A DNA stretch of 64,000 bases from Sarocladium kiliense (lineage: Eukaryota > Ascomycota > Sordariomycetes > Hypocreales > Sarocladiaceae). The stretch is taken from assembly GCA_030734395.1 (NCBI GenBank), contig JAUZTG010000011.1, positions 496,001 through 560,000 of the forward strand, read 5' to 3'. Below are positions 31,758-44,600 of the stretch, piece by piece. How positions within the stretch are numbered: the stretch's first letter is position 1; the number at the start of each line of letters is the position of its first letter. The position numbers were made by a program, and so were the translations under genes. The notes under the pieces were generated by a model, which did not search any database, was not told the origin of the DNA, and was given only the letters and a program-made list of their open reading frames with translations.

Positions 31758-33297
31758 GCTGAGTGGTTCGAAATGTGTGGTCGTCGAAAGCCGAGTTCGC
31801 TGCGAATACAAGGCCAGGCGGAAGCAGAGGTTGATGCTGGGCTCGGCGCAAAGGCAGCAATTTTTTAGTGGAGCCGGACAAGTCTGCACTGAACTGCTAA
31901 TCGCGATAAGACGGAGCCCCTCAATGAAAATGATTGTGCTCCATAGGCTGCTAGCATCACGTGGGGCCCTCTCGTCCGTCCAGTGTTCGTGTCGCGACCA
32001 GCGGAAACTACTAGCTACGTCGTATTGTCCACACATTGTCGACGATTAACCACAAGTCGACATGACATTCGCCATTGCGCCAACGGCGGTAAAAGAGTGA
32101 CATTTTGAGTCAGACGTCATGCTGAAGCAATAGTTAGTTCATGGTCAGACAATCCTACGAACATACCTTGCAAGGGAGCCTGAATGTTGTACGAGGTAAC
32201 CTCGACTGCTGAGAAGCAAGCATCGACTTTTTAGAAATTGAATCTGAGTCTAGACTCGCCCATCTACGGAGTACTCGGTGTCTCAATGTTTATTTTGGAT
32301 GTCGTTCACCAGAGCGAACCTTGCAACCACACCCTCCCAGCCTGCAGCCAAGCCCATGAAGAGGATGTCACCTGTCAGTGGTCTGAGATCCCCGAGTCAC
32401 GCTCCCTTCAGCAGGCTGCTCACGCGGTGATCCTCTCTCCTACCCTCTCAGGGCTTATATATGTGTCTTACCAGCCAACTGAACACTCCGAGTCGGAGAT
32501 TTATAGTGACTTCGTGGTATTCATTTCGGACACCAATTCAGCTGCGAAGCCATAGACAGCTGCTCAGCGAGCGAATGACATGACGTAGTGGGCGCCACAC
32601 CCTAAAGCCCCAGGGACCAACAGTCGCTGGCACAGGCACGGACAGGGTGCAGTCTGGGGTGGCATCCTCCCTTGAAGCTTAATCCCACCGGACCATAGTG
32701 GCCGTTGGGGCGGCTCTTTAGCGCGGCTGTCGTGATTTCAGGCGGTGTCAGACAACCTCTCCACCACGTGCAGCGCCCCTTTCAGCGTCATCTGCCCTTC
32801 ATAGGCTGTTGTCAAAACATCACGAGTCCACCTAGACCTTGAAGGCGAGGGAGCTAGGTGCCCTTGACCGCTTCGCTTTTGTCTGTGGTTTTCCTTCCTT
32901 GACACGATCATCAACTTCTCCTATTCTCCATTTACTCACTCATCACCAATCTTCTCTTATCAGCAGATACCGCCGCCCTTGGACCTCGGGCTGGCTGGTT
33001 GAACGTCATCCTGCTTCCCTGGCCTAACTGTGCCCGTGCCCAGCCTTGGTTTCCACCCCGACCTCCTCCGCTGTCCCCAGACCGACCGCAGCACGAGATA
33101 GCCATCCGACTTGCCCTCCTCTTTCTTCTTTCTTCGACCTGGAACCTACAGCCGTCTACGAGCCCTCGAACCCAAGGACAATCGCACCGAGTGCGGCAGC
33201 ACACGTGCTCCCGTGGCACTGATAGCCTCGGAAATCCCAAGCACGCCAGATTGTAGCAACAACACCAAGATTGCCCTCGGGCACGGACCGAAGCATC
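31758..33297. other. divergent promoter region, UTP3 and CLC genes
   Basis: About 1.5 kb between two genes that start away from each other. Two CACGTG cores occur (near 31958 and 32764). The last 450 bp before the CLC start are C/T-rich, as in a long leader. Frames such as 32238-32555 are short and show no conserved motif. No other feature is seen. Confidence 0.5.
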
Positions 33298-36257
33298 ATG
33301 TCGAACACATCAGGAGCTGGTGATGCCTCCGGATCCCGGGCAGTATCACCCCCTCCAGGCAGACGAACGCACCGCCACCAGCGTCGGCATTCGACCGACG
33401 AACCATCAGAGCGCTCCCCGCTTCTGTTAAGCTCGAGATCTCGTGTCCGTATACGAAGTGGCGCTGCTTCTCCAAATATGACTAGGAGTGTCCTTACAAG
33501 AAACCACAGTTACTCAGGTTTGTAGTCCATCGTGGTATGCAAGCTTTGCGAACTCAAGCTAATAATCACAGGATCGATGGGCCGCCACAATCGCAGACAG
33601 TCCTCTTCGTGGAGCTCACGCCTGATCCAGGCACTCGCCGATCGACAAGACTCCATTGAGGAAGCTAAGGGCAACAGGTATCCGGACGAAAGGGTGTGGT
33701 ATGACCAATTTACAAGCACCGACTGGCTCCACGATATCATTGCAGATTCACAACGGGTTAAGCGGCTCAGGAGCCGGAAAGACCTCTGGGGCCGCGTTTT
33801 AGTGGCATTAGATGCTGCGCAGGGTTGGCTCCTCAGCGCCGTTGTTGGTGTCATTGTGGCACTTATTGCATATACGGTTAACGTTTCGGAGGCCATTGTT
33901 TTCGACTACAAAGACGGCTATTGCGCTAAAGCATGGTATCTTGATGAGAGGGTAAGTCAAGTCTCCAAAGCCAGGCACATACCATGTGCTAATTCTCATA
34001 GACATGTTGTCCATATGGTCGTTGTGATGACTGGGTTGACTGGTCAGAAACACTCCGGGACCATCCCTTTGGTACCATTGGCACAAGTTTCAGCGTCTAC
34101 ATGCTCTTATGCATTACCCTAGCCTGCCTTTCCTGTTGGCTCACTCTATACACCAAAACCGTCGTGCCATCTGCTTATCGCCTCACGACTCTCGACGAGA
34201 ACCTCGCCGCGCAGCAGTTGCCCCAGCTAGCTGATCATCTTCATACTGACGAAAGCCCGAGTCCTCGCCAGGTCTCTCAAAGAGCTGCGGAGATCGAAAA
34301 TCCACCAATGATTTACTACTCTGCTGCAGGCAGTGGCGTTGCTGAAGTCAAGGTTATCCTGAGCGGCTTTGTTCTTCATGGTTTCCTCGGTTTCAAGACT
34401 CTTCTGATCAAGATGATCGCGCTGGTTCTGAGTGTGGCGTCTGGCCTCAGCCTTGGCAAGGAGGGGCCGTATGTTCACATCGCTGCCTGTGTCGGCAATA
34501 TTGCATGCAGACTGTTCTCGAAGTACGATCGGAACGATGCCAAGAGACGTGAAGTTCTCTCTGCAGCTGCGGCGGCGGGTGTGGCTGTTGCTTTCGGCGC
34601 GCCACTGGGAGGTGTACTCTTTGGTCTAGAAGAGGTGTCCTACTTCTTCCCGGCCAAGACACTGTTCCGGACTTTCTTCTGCTGCATTGTTGCCGCCTTA
34701 TCACTCAAGTTCCTGAACCCATACGGAACGCACAAGATTGTCATGTTCGAGGTTCGCTACCTCGTCGACTGGGAATACTTTGAGCTCGGAAGCTTCATCT
34801 TAGTTGGTGTGCTGGGCGGCGCGTTGGGAGCCCTGTTCATTAAGGCTTCCAAAGCTTGGGCGCATAGCTTCCGTCGCATCCCCGTGATCAAGAAGTACCC
34901 TTTGTTTGAGGTCTTCCTGGTTGCCGTCGTGACGGGCTTGCTGAGTTTCTGGAACGTGCTTACCAAGCTCCCTGTCGCGAAACTGCTTCTCAACCTGGCC
35001 TCTCCTTGCAACAGTAACAATGGCGACCCCGAGGACTTTGGTTTGTGTCCCAAATCCATCGATGATATCCCCGATATTCTGGTTACCCTGGTTGTTGCGC
35101 TGTTCATCAAGGGCTTCCTGACTATAATAACATTCGGCATCGTACGTATCTCCATCAGTCTCATATTGTATCTGAAGCCACTGGCTGACTTTAGCAACAG
35201 AAAGTTCCCGCGGGTATCTACGTCCCGTCCATGGTAGTCGGCGGTCTTATGGGTCGCATTATCGGACACCTGGTGCAGTGGCTTGTCCTTGCTACCCCCA
35301 ACTGGGCGGTTTGGGGTACGTGTGCAACAGATTCGGATGGAACCTGCATTCAACCGGGTGTGTATGGTTTGATTGCTGCTGGTGCAACGATGTGCGGTGT
35401 TACACGTCTGTCTGTGACCCTGGCTGTCATTCTGTTTGAGTTGACAGGAAGTCTCGACTACGTGCTTCCTTTCTCGCTTTCTATCCTGGTCGCCAAATGG
35501 ACGGCTGATGCTGTGGAGCACAACAGCATCTACGTGAGTAGCTCCCCGTCTTCCGGTCCCGAACCCAGCAATTTAACAAGAAGCAGGACCTACTCACAAG
35601 CATGAACTCGTACCCTTTCCTCGACAACAAACACAAGCCCATCTTTGACGGCGACATTGCCGATCTTGTGCCGCGAGTTCGACGTGAGCGTCTCATCGAC
35701 ATTACCAACTCACCTGCAGTCCCTGCCAAGAAGTTGCGTGCGAAGCTTGACTTGCTATATCAGGCTGGTGAGCTCGACGGCGGCCTACCGATCGTGCGCG
35801 AGGACGTGCTGGTCGGGTTGATTCCAGCACCGGACCTGGAGTATGCGCTGGATCAGCTCATTGTTGAGAGCGACAGCATTTGTCTTATGGACAGAATCCC
35901 GAGTGCGGATGAGGATTCTGAGAATTGGCATGATCCCACGGATTTCACTCCTTACATTGACCCGGTACGTAAGGAGATAACAGCACATCTATGTGGCTTT
36001 TGCTAACTCGACCTTGTGTTCAGGCACCTGTCGCACTGGACATCAGGTCTCCTCTCGACCTTGTGTACGAGTGCTTCGCAAAGCTAGGTTTGCGCTATGT
36101 CTGTGTGCTGAAGAGGGGGGAGTTCGCTGGAGTCGTGAGTCTTGTCACAACTGCCTTGTTGTTTTGCGCAGCTCGATGTCGTACTGACGTATGTGATTCA
36201 CAGATCCACAAGAAGACATTTGCGAAGTACGTGCGGGAACTAGAGGAGAGAGGGTAA
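33298..36257 (+). CDS. CLC-type chloride/proton exchanger, Gef1-like
   Basis: An endomembrane CLC transporter that moves chloride against protons and supports organelle acidification and copper/iron loading. Seven exons: 33298-33517, 33572-33951, 34002-35141, 35201-35533, 35587-35964, 36024-36134 and 36204-36257, totalling 871 residues. Anion-path motifs are present: GSG at 310-312, GKEGP at 352-356 with the gating Glu354, GLEEVSYFF with the inner proton Glu, and PAGIYVP at 583-589. Glu354 together with the inner Glu indicates an exchanger and not a channel. Two CBS domains follow (about 692-871). The N-terminal 75 residues are disordered and basic. The membrane core resembles yeast Gef1 and fungal CLC-A types. 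The first ATG in frame is used. Confidence 0.95.
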
Positions 36258-37725
36258 GACCTTTGTACTGAACTATGCATTCCATGTTGCATTTGCGTCG
36301 AGATGGCGCAGGAGTCCACTTTTGTTCTTGATCGATAGATGGGCATATTTCGTTTCCAGAAGTGCGTGCATTCGTGTTTGGCATTGGGATGGCGCAGAGG
36401 GGTATATCTTCATATTGGGGTTGTTCCTACATTGTGTACATCCATACATCAGCTCAGGTTCTATTCAGCATAGGCAAGAGAGCAATCTATTGCCTGGACC
36501 CGGCTTGAGTGTTTGTTCTACAAGATCATGATGTTAGCAGACGAAGTTCGAACGGGGAACCGGCATGTGTACATATGCACAGCTTGCGATTCTGAAGGTC
36601 TAGACTCCTTTGCATATTGATACGTGACAGATGGAGTATATATCGGTGTAAGCGGCAGAGAAAGCAGAATAAAAGCTAGTGCAGTTGGTAGTAATCAGGG
36701 GCTCGGTCTTATGGATGGCAGGTATCGTGGGACTGTGATGGTAACCTTGATGAGGGTGTGCACATGTCCCTGCCTCGGGCAGTCGCGGCCCAACCGCGAG
36801 AAAGGAGGAATCTATTACGTGAAGTTCGAGCATGTCGAACAAGGTGGGGACCCAGGGGAAGATTGGACAGGGATTCTCGGTGAAGGGTCAAGCTTGGAGC
36901 TGTGTGACCACATCGGAATGCAGGATGGAAGCTGGTGAGGTGAACCCCGCGCGAGATCCGGAGCTTGAGCTCCCCTCCCCGTGTCGCCGACTTCGGCACT
37001 TTAGGTAGCTGTCGTCTCTCACCCTAGAGTCGGATCATGATGAAGTTCCTTGGACAGGAGCAACAAAACTTGACCAGTCTCCGTCTTTGTTACGTCTTGA
37101 ATTGATAGTATGCCAAAAGACAATCTGTAGAAACATGGCAATTGCGATTTGACCACGGACAAGGCCATCATCTTACATATGTTGCCCCGCGATGCAGCTG
37201 TTGCACACGCTTGTCCTTAAAGAAGTTGGTGGGAGGAGTAAAGTGACACATAGTCACACACCAAACGCGGCAGCTCGGTACAGATTTAGTAGCAAAGCTT
37301 AGCCAAACGCTGCCGTAATGTGGATGTACTACTTCCTGGGGGGATAGTTTCCGGTACTGGATTGTTGCGTAATGTGGTGGAGGAGGGAGAGTACAAAAGG
37401 ACAGAAGGTTCCCCAAACTGCAGCCTTTACAATTTACTCGTGCCATCTCCCTCAATTGACTTGCATTATTCGTCCCTCGAGTCGCTTTATCAGGTCGAAG
37501 GCTGTGATAAGCTGGTTGTGCTGGCTGGAAGCTCTACTTGCTTATCAGCTGTATCGTCCGATCTCGCTACTGCTGCGACCGTGTAAGTGGAATGGAGGGG
37601 GTTCCTTATCAGCAGCTTGGAAGGTCGCGACATTGACCATGATCGTGACAGCAAGGCTTCATATTTCAATTCACTCTTCACCAACCCTCATCAATTGATC
37701 CTCACTTTCGACAAACACCATCACC
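36258..37725. other. intergenic, CLC 3' region to GABA transaminase
   Basis: About 1.5 kb. It should hold the CLC 3' untranslated region and the promoter of the next gene. Open frames on both strands are short and mutually overlapping. No repeat or RNA gene is recognised. Confidence 0.5.
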
Positions 37726-39379
37726 ATGCCTCCACCTCGAGGTTTCCGCCTCGTCCCCCGCCTCACCCGACCTCACTCTTCCATCCTCCCTCGCGTTCCC
37801 GCAGCTTCCCTCGCCCAACACCGTCACTTCAACGACAACCCCAAACGCACCGCCGCAGTATCCTCCACCCGAGTTGCAGACTCCCACCCTCCCCCTTCGC
37901 CTCAAACTTCTGTGAAGCAAGATGCGAGCGACAAGGCTTTCTACCCTGGCGAACCCAGTGGTCCTACTGTCAAGACAGACATCCCTGGGCCCAAGACAAA
38001 GGAGCTGATCAATGATCTTGAGAGCGTGTTTGACACTAGGAGCTTGAACATGATGACGGATTACGAGAGCAGCATTGGCAATTATATTGCTGATCCAGAT
38101 GGCAACGTCCTTCTCGACGTGTAAGCCACTCCCTCCTGCCCATCCCTAAACTTCCTCGAAACTAACCGACCACCTTAGCTACGCCCAAATCGCCTCCATC
38201 CCTCTCGGCTACAACAATCCCGCCCTCATCAAAGCCTCATCCTCCCCATCCATGATCTCCTCCATCGTCAATCGTCCCGCCCTCGGCAACTTCCCCCCTC
38301 ACACTTGGGCCGACCTCCTCCGCTCCGGCATCCTCAAAGTCGCTCCCCCCGGCCTCCCCCACGTCTTTACCGCCATGGCCGGCTCCGACGCCAACGAAAC
38401 AGCCTACAAAGCCGCCTTCATGTATCGTCGTCAGAAGGAACGTGGTGGGCCGGAGGTCGAGTTCACCGAGAAGGAGATGCAGGAGGCGATGGAGAATAAA
38501 GGTGCTGCGCTGAGTATCTTGTCCTTCAAGACGGGGTTCCATGGCAGATTGTTTGGGTCTCTGTCGACTACTCGGTCGAAACCGATTCATAAGCTCGATA
38601 TCCCGGCGTTCGACTGGCCCCAAGCCACGTTCCCGCTGCTCAAGTACCCTCTCGACCAACACGCCGCTGAGAACGAAGCCATTGAACAAGCCTCGCTCGA
38701 CGAAGTCTCTCACCTCCTTTCATCATGGCACCTGCCCCCAGCCGCCATGATCATCGAGCCCATCCAGTCCGAAGGCGGCGACAATCACGCCTCCCCATCC
38801 TACTTCCGCAAACTTCGTGACCTGGCCCTTAAGCACGACGTGCTCTTCATCGTCGACGAGGTGCAGACTGGTGTAGGCGCCACTGGCAAATTCTGGGCGC
38901 ACGAGCATTGGGGTCTCGAAACCCCACCGGATATGGTCAGCTTTTCGAAGAAGGCGCAGGCAGCTGGATACTATTACAAGGACAAGGCGTTGAGGCCGAA
39001 TAAGCCATATAGGCAGTTCAACACCTGGATGGGCGACCCTTCCCGCGCAATCCTCTTCTCCGCCATCATCGCTGAGATCGAACGCCTTGACCTCGTCAAT
39101 CACACCGCCAAAGTCGGATCCTACCTATTCTCCAAGATCGAAGAGCTATCAAAGAAATACCCAGAGCAGTTCCAGAATCTGAGGGGGAAAGACAGGGGAA
39201 CCTTCATTGCGTTTGATAACCCCAAGAGAGACGAGTTTCTGAAGATGGCGAAGGGATTGGGTGTGAATATAGGGGGCAGTGGGATGAGTGCTGTGAGGTT
39301 GAGGCCGATGTTGGTGTTCCAGCAGCATCATGCTGATATTCTGTTGGAGACTCTGGAGAAGATTGCGAAGGCGCTGTGA
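37726..39379 (+). CDS. 4-aminobutyrate aminotransferase
   Basis: The PLP enzyme that converts GABA and 2-oxoglutarate to succinic semialdehyde and glutamate (gatA/UGA1/ABAT family), the first step of the GABA shunt. Exons 37726-38120 and 38179-39379 give 531 residues. The first 40 or so residues are Arg-rich and free of acids (RGFRLVPRLTRPHSS), a probable mitochondrial presequence. Class-III motifs are present: GSDANETAYKAA, IIEPIQSEGGD, FIVDEVQTGVG, and SFSKKAQ, whose Lys389 or Lys390 binds PLP. The 58-nt intron sits at LLDV/YAQIAS. The N-terminal extension is somewhat longer than in cytosolic yeast Uga1, which also supports organelle targeting. Confidence 0.93.
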
Positions 39380-40588
39380 GAGGTTTGAAGAGGCGAGCAA
39401 GGTACGACTTGCGGTGACAAGTCTGGAGACAAACAGGGATGGCATGAATGCAAATACCAAGTCAAACTCACCTAGTCGTTGTAGTCAAGCTCGTTGGTCC
39501 ATAAGGAGACTTTGGGGACGGGACGAGACGAGCCTTGTCTCTGGGCATACAATCTTGGTATTTCGATGTACCTAAACGGAATGACCTGGTACCTCACAAA
39601 TCAATACTCCCCTTGTATTTCGCTAGACAAGGGGTCAACCCAAGTCCACTCAATGACTACTGGGCCGCAACCAACGTCAACATATCATCAAACCCTCGAA
39701 CGGCAAGGAGCCTGTGTGCTGCCACTCTTGGAAGGCGACTCCACGTAGGCCCAATCTCACCAAAGTCAGGGGTAATGGGACATCTTATTGCGCAAGCCCA
39801 GCCTGAGCAACATTAGGTCGCATAAATCAAGGCGGCGGCGCACATGCTACTTTCCATTCGTCACCAAGTATGCGAGGGGGTTTGCAGGGTTATGGAGCCT
39901 TGATTGGTCCATATGTAATAGGTATCAAAATAGGCATTACAGTAGCCGAGGCGCTGGAATAGGATGTCATGCTGGCACCTGGACTCTCATACTCCTCGAC
40001 GGACCCAGGTAATCGTATTCTTATATAGCGATCAAGGACGACTGCAATGTCTGCGATTGCAACATGTTTCTCTATTCATCAGGCCTCATCAACACCACTG
40101 AGTTTTGACACTGGACACCAATTCCGTATGCCACACACTACTTGAGCCTAAAGTCCTCCTCAGACCACTGCTCTTCCTGATCATCCCCCTATTTGTATCA
40201 TTCCAGGCGCGCAGACCGCCATGATGCGAGAGAGAAAAGCCGCCGATGTGTATATGTGCAAATGAGCACCCCAAAGCCTGGGTGTATATAGGGCAGCTCC
40301 ATGGTATTAGTAAATCAAGAGACGCCGATCCATTTTCTGCCGTAAACTCCATAAGATGCAAGATGCTACTTCAGCGCGCTGTTTGCTGAGGCAATGTTCG
40401 AGGGTATAGGTAGGGTTCGCGCCAGGCGTACCTATCTTTGCCGAGAAGTGAAAGTGTTCTTCGAGATTCTGTAGGGCGGATCTTGCCGTTCCTAAAGATG
40501 AGACCCCATTGTGCGATGGGATAGCTGCAAGCGAAGATGACGTTGTGAAACCGGTCCACACTCATCAGGTACGATCTTGCAACGCAGT
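39380..40588. other. shared 3' region of GABA transaminase and AT-hook genes
   Basis: About 1.2 kb between the ends of two converging genes. Only short unconserved frames are present. No gene, repeat or RNA is recognised. Confidence 0.5.
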
Positions 40589-41669
40589 CTACGCTGAATT
40601 AATGACTGGTGTTGACCGTGTAGCTTGAGAAGACGGGGTGTCTGCAGCTGGTGCAGGTGAGTTTTGTGGTAATAAGGGTGCCAGTGTAGTAGGAGAGTTG
40701 TGGGGTGGCGACTGTCGTGAGATGCCGGCTCTCAAATGAGGCTCTATGGGCGGGAGTTCAGACCCTAAGTAGGCTCTGGTGGTTTCAACACGGTCAACAG
40801 CCCCGTCAGACAACACGCGCTGTTCACTATTGTCAGCTTTGATGGACCAGGTAGAGACACGCAAGGCGTACATACCGGCCTGGACATGTCCACCGGAGGC
40901 ATTCCCCTTTTGGACGGAGCTCCGGAGATAAGGGGTGTTCGTGGTCTTGAGACGGGTGATCTTGAGTATCGATCATGAACGGGTGCCGGAGCCGGGAGAA
41001 TAGGTCTCGGCTCAAGGGCACCAGAGGGGTGATCCGAAGGTTTGGGAACGATGTGCTGGGGTAGGAGAGGCCGCAGGTCCCTTTTGGCCTTGTCCGCCCT
41101 AGAGGGTCGTCCTCTCTTTTTGGTAGCAGGCAAGGGCGGGGGCGGAGAAGCAACCGGGCTTTGCCTGTGTCCATTTGAGGGACGAGGGGCAATGGTCACC
41201 GGCGTAGGTGCCATCGCCAGAACTGAGGTGTGATAGGAAGAGCTGGAACCAGAGGCATAGCCGCCAGGTGGTAAGTTCGGCCGTTTTGCATTCACATCTG
41301 CCATGGGCTCGTTTGACCGTTTCCGTTTTAATTGAGATGCCTGAACAGTGAGCTGTCCAGCCACATGCATGCATTGCGCGACTGTGCGGTCTAGCGGAGT
41401 CAGCAACTTGTGTCGTCACGGTATCTTCCTGATCTCAAATCTTACTCGGTGGTATTTGCATGCGCAACCATTGTTCCCAAGGAGGCTTGATCTCATGCGA
41501 TGCAACAAAGCGGGCCAGCTCATCCACGTCGACCTGGCTGGTCTTGATTATCTCAGAGAGCAAGAGACGCTGCCACGGTCAGCGGATAGTCCCAATCAAG
41601 AAGCCCTGGCTTGCTTGCTAGCTAGCTACGCACCTTCTCGTAGTCTGTGAAGTTGGCAGTGGCATCCAT
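40589..41669 (-). CDS. small AT-hook protein
   Basis: Four minus-strand exons: 41669-41634, 41569-41446, 41390-40876 and 40819-40589, giving 301 residues. It starts MDATANFTDYEK, then a helical N-terminal module of about 75 residues (LLLSEIIKTSQVDVDELARF, PPWEQWLRMQIPP, RTVAQCMHV). This resembles the short Myb/SANT-like start of many small fungal nuclear proteins. The middle is basic and proline-rich and holds an AT-hook, KKRGRPSR, at about 144-151, the minor-groove DNA-binding motif. The tail is Pro/Ser/Ala-rich. The function is unknown, and chromatin or transcription is likely from the motif. The last intron is needed because its unspliced frame loses the tail composition. The acceptor at 40820 keeps frame, while a nearer one gives an immediate stop. 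Confidence 0.75.
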
Positions 41670-44600
41670 CGTCGCTTACGCGTTGTGGAGGTTGCGGTTG
41701 TGGATCGTGAAGGACCGTATTTCGAGATCTTAGGATTCCCTTCGCGTGGACATCTGGGTCGGCGCGTCCATGCGGGGTGGTCGAGTCGCAGAATGGCTTG
41801 GGCTATGTTGACCGGGACATCGGTGGGATCGTCGCATAGAATACCTTGGGCGTGGGCTGTGATGCGATTTCGCAATTCTCTAGGCAGCAGAACGAGCGAC
41901 ACAGATGTCGAGGAAGCGCAGTCGTATTGGCGGCAACGGTAGCGAAGCGAAAACTGGTGAAGGCGAGATCGTAGTTCGTGCAGACAGAGTGAGAAAGGAA
42001 CGACGAGAAGTCTCGCAGGCTGATGTCTCTGGATTTCCGGTAGAGGCGCAGGTAGGAACTTCAGTGCTCGAGGAATAGGCGAAGCCCTTGATGAAGGTGT
42101 CGAACTGTTGGCGAGGGGAAGCCAGGAGTGAGTACCGTCAATAGCAGAGGGCCAACAAAGGTATCGAGCTCGTGGCACTGGCTCTGGCACTGGCTCTGGG
42201 GGAGGGCCAGGAGCGGTTGTTTTGCCTGCTAGTCAGTTTGCTGTGGCGGCCAACTTCGTTGGCGGAGGAGGTGGAGTGGTGACCCCTGGTACGCGACGCG
42301 CTCACTCGATGTCGTAGAGCTGGGTGCCGCAACAAGCAGCTTGGTGAGCGCAAGAGGAAGCCAGTATCAATCTGGTGATGTTCCTGAGGCCTCAAGAAAC
42401 GAGGGATCGATGGATTATCAAGTAAGAGTTCCTAAGCGGTCTAGTGGCGACGAGAAGGGCGAGGTGGAAGACCGCGGGGCAAGCAGGTTGTCAGTCTGAA
42501 CGAGGGTCGAAGCTGGCAGGCGACAGAGGCGGCGGAAGCGAGGCGTGGCGTCGCATACAAGGCAGTGCGTCCCGTCCAAGTGCGAGCAGTAGTGCAGTGA
42601 ACTACAGTGTGTGCAGCAGTGTAGGCGTAGATTAGATTGTTTCGTGCAGGGAAGCCTTGCATAAAACGGCGACGCGGGCAGAGCAGGGGGTACGGAATCC
42701 ACAATTGGAGAGCTGCGAGGCTGCTCGGGAGCGAGTGGCAGTTGGCGAGGCGCGTTACCGGAGGATTTTCAGTCGGTAGAAGGACGCTCTTCGGCAGAAA
42801 AAGAAGCGACGAGACGGTGTGTGCGTCTCTAGAATCACTCCTGCAGTGATGCCGGTGGAGGGTGTCCGAGGTATTGCATGACAAGAGTTGCAAGTGAGTC
42901 TTTGGCGATGTGTGAGGGGTGGCAGGGATGGCTGTTATTAGCGGTGGTAGTGGAAGAAGGTGGTGGCAGGTGTGGCGGCCGCAAATGCAGAGGATGTCTC
43001 CTCCAAGACCAGCTCTAAGCCCAGGTTGGTGCATCTGTCTCGCGACTTTAGACAGAGGCGTGTTTCCTGCTCGAGGCCCGTATTCTCAACTGTTGCCGCA
43101 GCTCCCTTTGCGGAAAGTGAAGTCTGCATCTCACATCTCACATCTCACCACGATCATGGCTGTAAGTGGTTTTGTGCGTGGGCAGTTGCAACAGCTGGCA
43201 GGTGGGTGCTGAGGCCGAGCACCAGAATGCTCCTTCCTCTTATCAAGTTAGGCCTCCTCCTTTCGCCATTCTCGTCCGGTTCCTTCCCCGAAACAGACAC
43301 AGATAGGAACTAGCAGGTGCAACCAACGGGCCAAGCCTGGGGGAGGGAGACAAATCGTAGTGTGTGCAACACTCCAGCTCCTATTGCGACTGCAGCCCCC
43401 AAGCCTGACGCAGGTGAGGTGGGTGGGTGCATCCATCTGCCGCCTGCCGTCCGTTGTTTCCCGCTCGTTTCGCACTTCCACCTCTCCGCCTGCTCTCACG
43501 TGAGGCTTCATCGTATGCATCGCCATTTCTTGTTGCCACCGAGCGCCTCTGCATCTCATCATCGACTTCGTATGCCCCAATAATTGCCTTCTCCGGCAGA
43601 CCACGCCCCTCCAACACTGCTCAACGGCCTGCACCTGAGCGCCAGATGCGCTTCGCGCGGCATCAGCTTCATTCTAATCCTGGCTCTGGTCCTTCGCTCA
43701 GCCTCTGGTGCCATTCGCAGTCTGCAGTCCTCAGTGCCTGGCGGCCTCACAGCCATTGCTCCCATATTTTACGGCATTATGGTGCCTCTGCCATGGCGGG
43801 AATGGCTGCCATCCATGCCGCGCATCTTCCGTGATGTTCCAATGCCGGCGCGGATCTGGCTTCCCTGATCCTTAACCCTGTCCACCTGCTTGTCCAACCA
43901 CATCACCCCATCGCCAACCACCCCCAAGAGTTTTGGGTTCGCGCATTTTTGAAAGCCTGCTGTACCTTGCCAGCAAAGCTCCGTCGACTCTCACCTTCTC
44001 TCCCAATTGGTGACTAGCGACCTATACCGATCTGGGCTCATGTTGTGCCACAGCAGTACAGATGCGCCTGTGTTGCAACGCCTCGTGACAAGACCAATGT
44101 GGTCAAATCTTCCTACCGGAAGACGTCCCGGTCTCACACAGTCACGAAAAAGCATCCACTTGTATCAAGTCATGCCCTTCGCAGGTCTCGGCGCTGCCCC
44201 ATCATCCGACTTCTGGCAGAAGACAATAATCGCCGCCATGTCGACTCTGCACCATGACGGCCCTGCGCAGATGTTGTAACCAATCCCAGGCCAAGTTGCA
44301 GTCGCCTGACCTTGGAGCGCATCCTGATGTCTCACTCATTTGCTCACCGCCCGTCGAACGGCTCACATGCGCTTTCACACACAACCCTCCTCGACAGGCG
44401 CCACTCCACCCTTGTGGTTGGTTCACCTACCCCTCTTCTCCTACACCCCAAGATGGAAGACTTTGTTGCGACTGCACACAGATGCGGATCCAAGACATGC
44501 GCTGTCTCTTTTTATTCCGAACCATTCTCGCTTCTTGCAACAGTGGCACTCGCACTAGATTTCGCGAGTTCGCAGACGTTGGTGAGCGGTCGGCGTGCTG

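Noticed and set aside
31755..32036. 93-residue upstream extension of Utp3
   Set aside because: In frame but Cys/Trp/Arg-mixed and unlike the acidic/basic Sas10 family. The ATG at 31757 starts the expected basic N-terminus.
41618..42190. 190-codon minus-strand frame upstream of the AT-hook start
   Set aside because: It overlaps the real first exon in a different frame and has no conserved feature. Read as leader sequence.
42441..43034. 197-codon minus-strand frame in the large gap
   Set aside because: Rich in H, C, R, P and S with no motif, and overlaps other frames of similar length. No splice-linked extension gave a recognisable protein.
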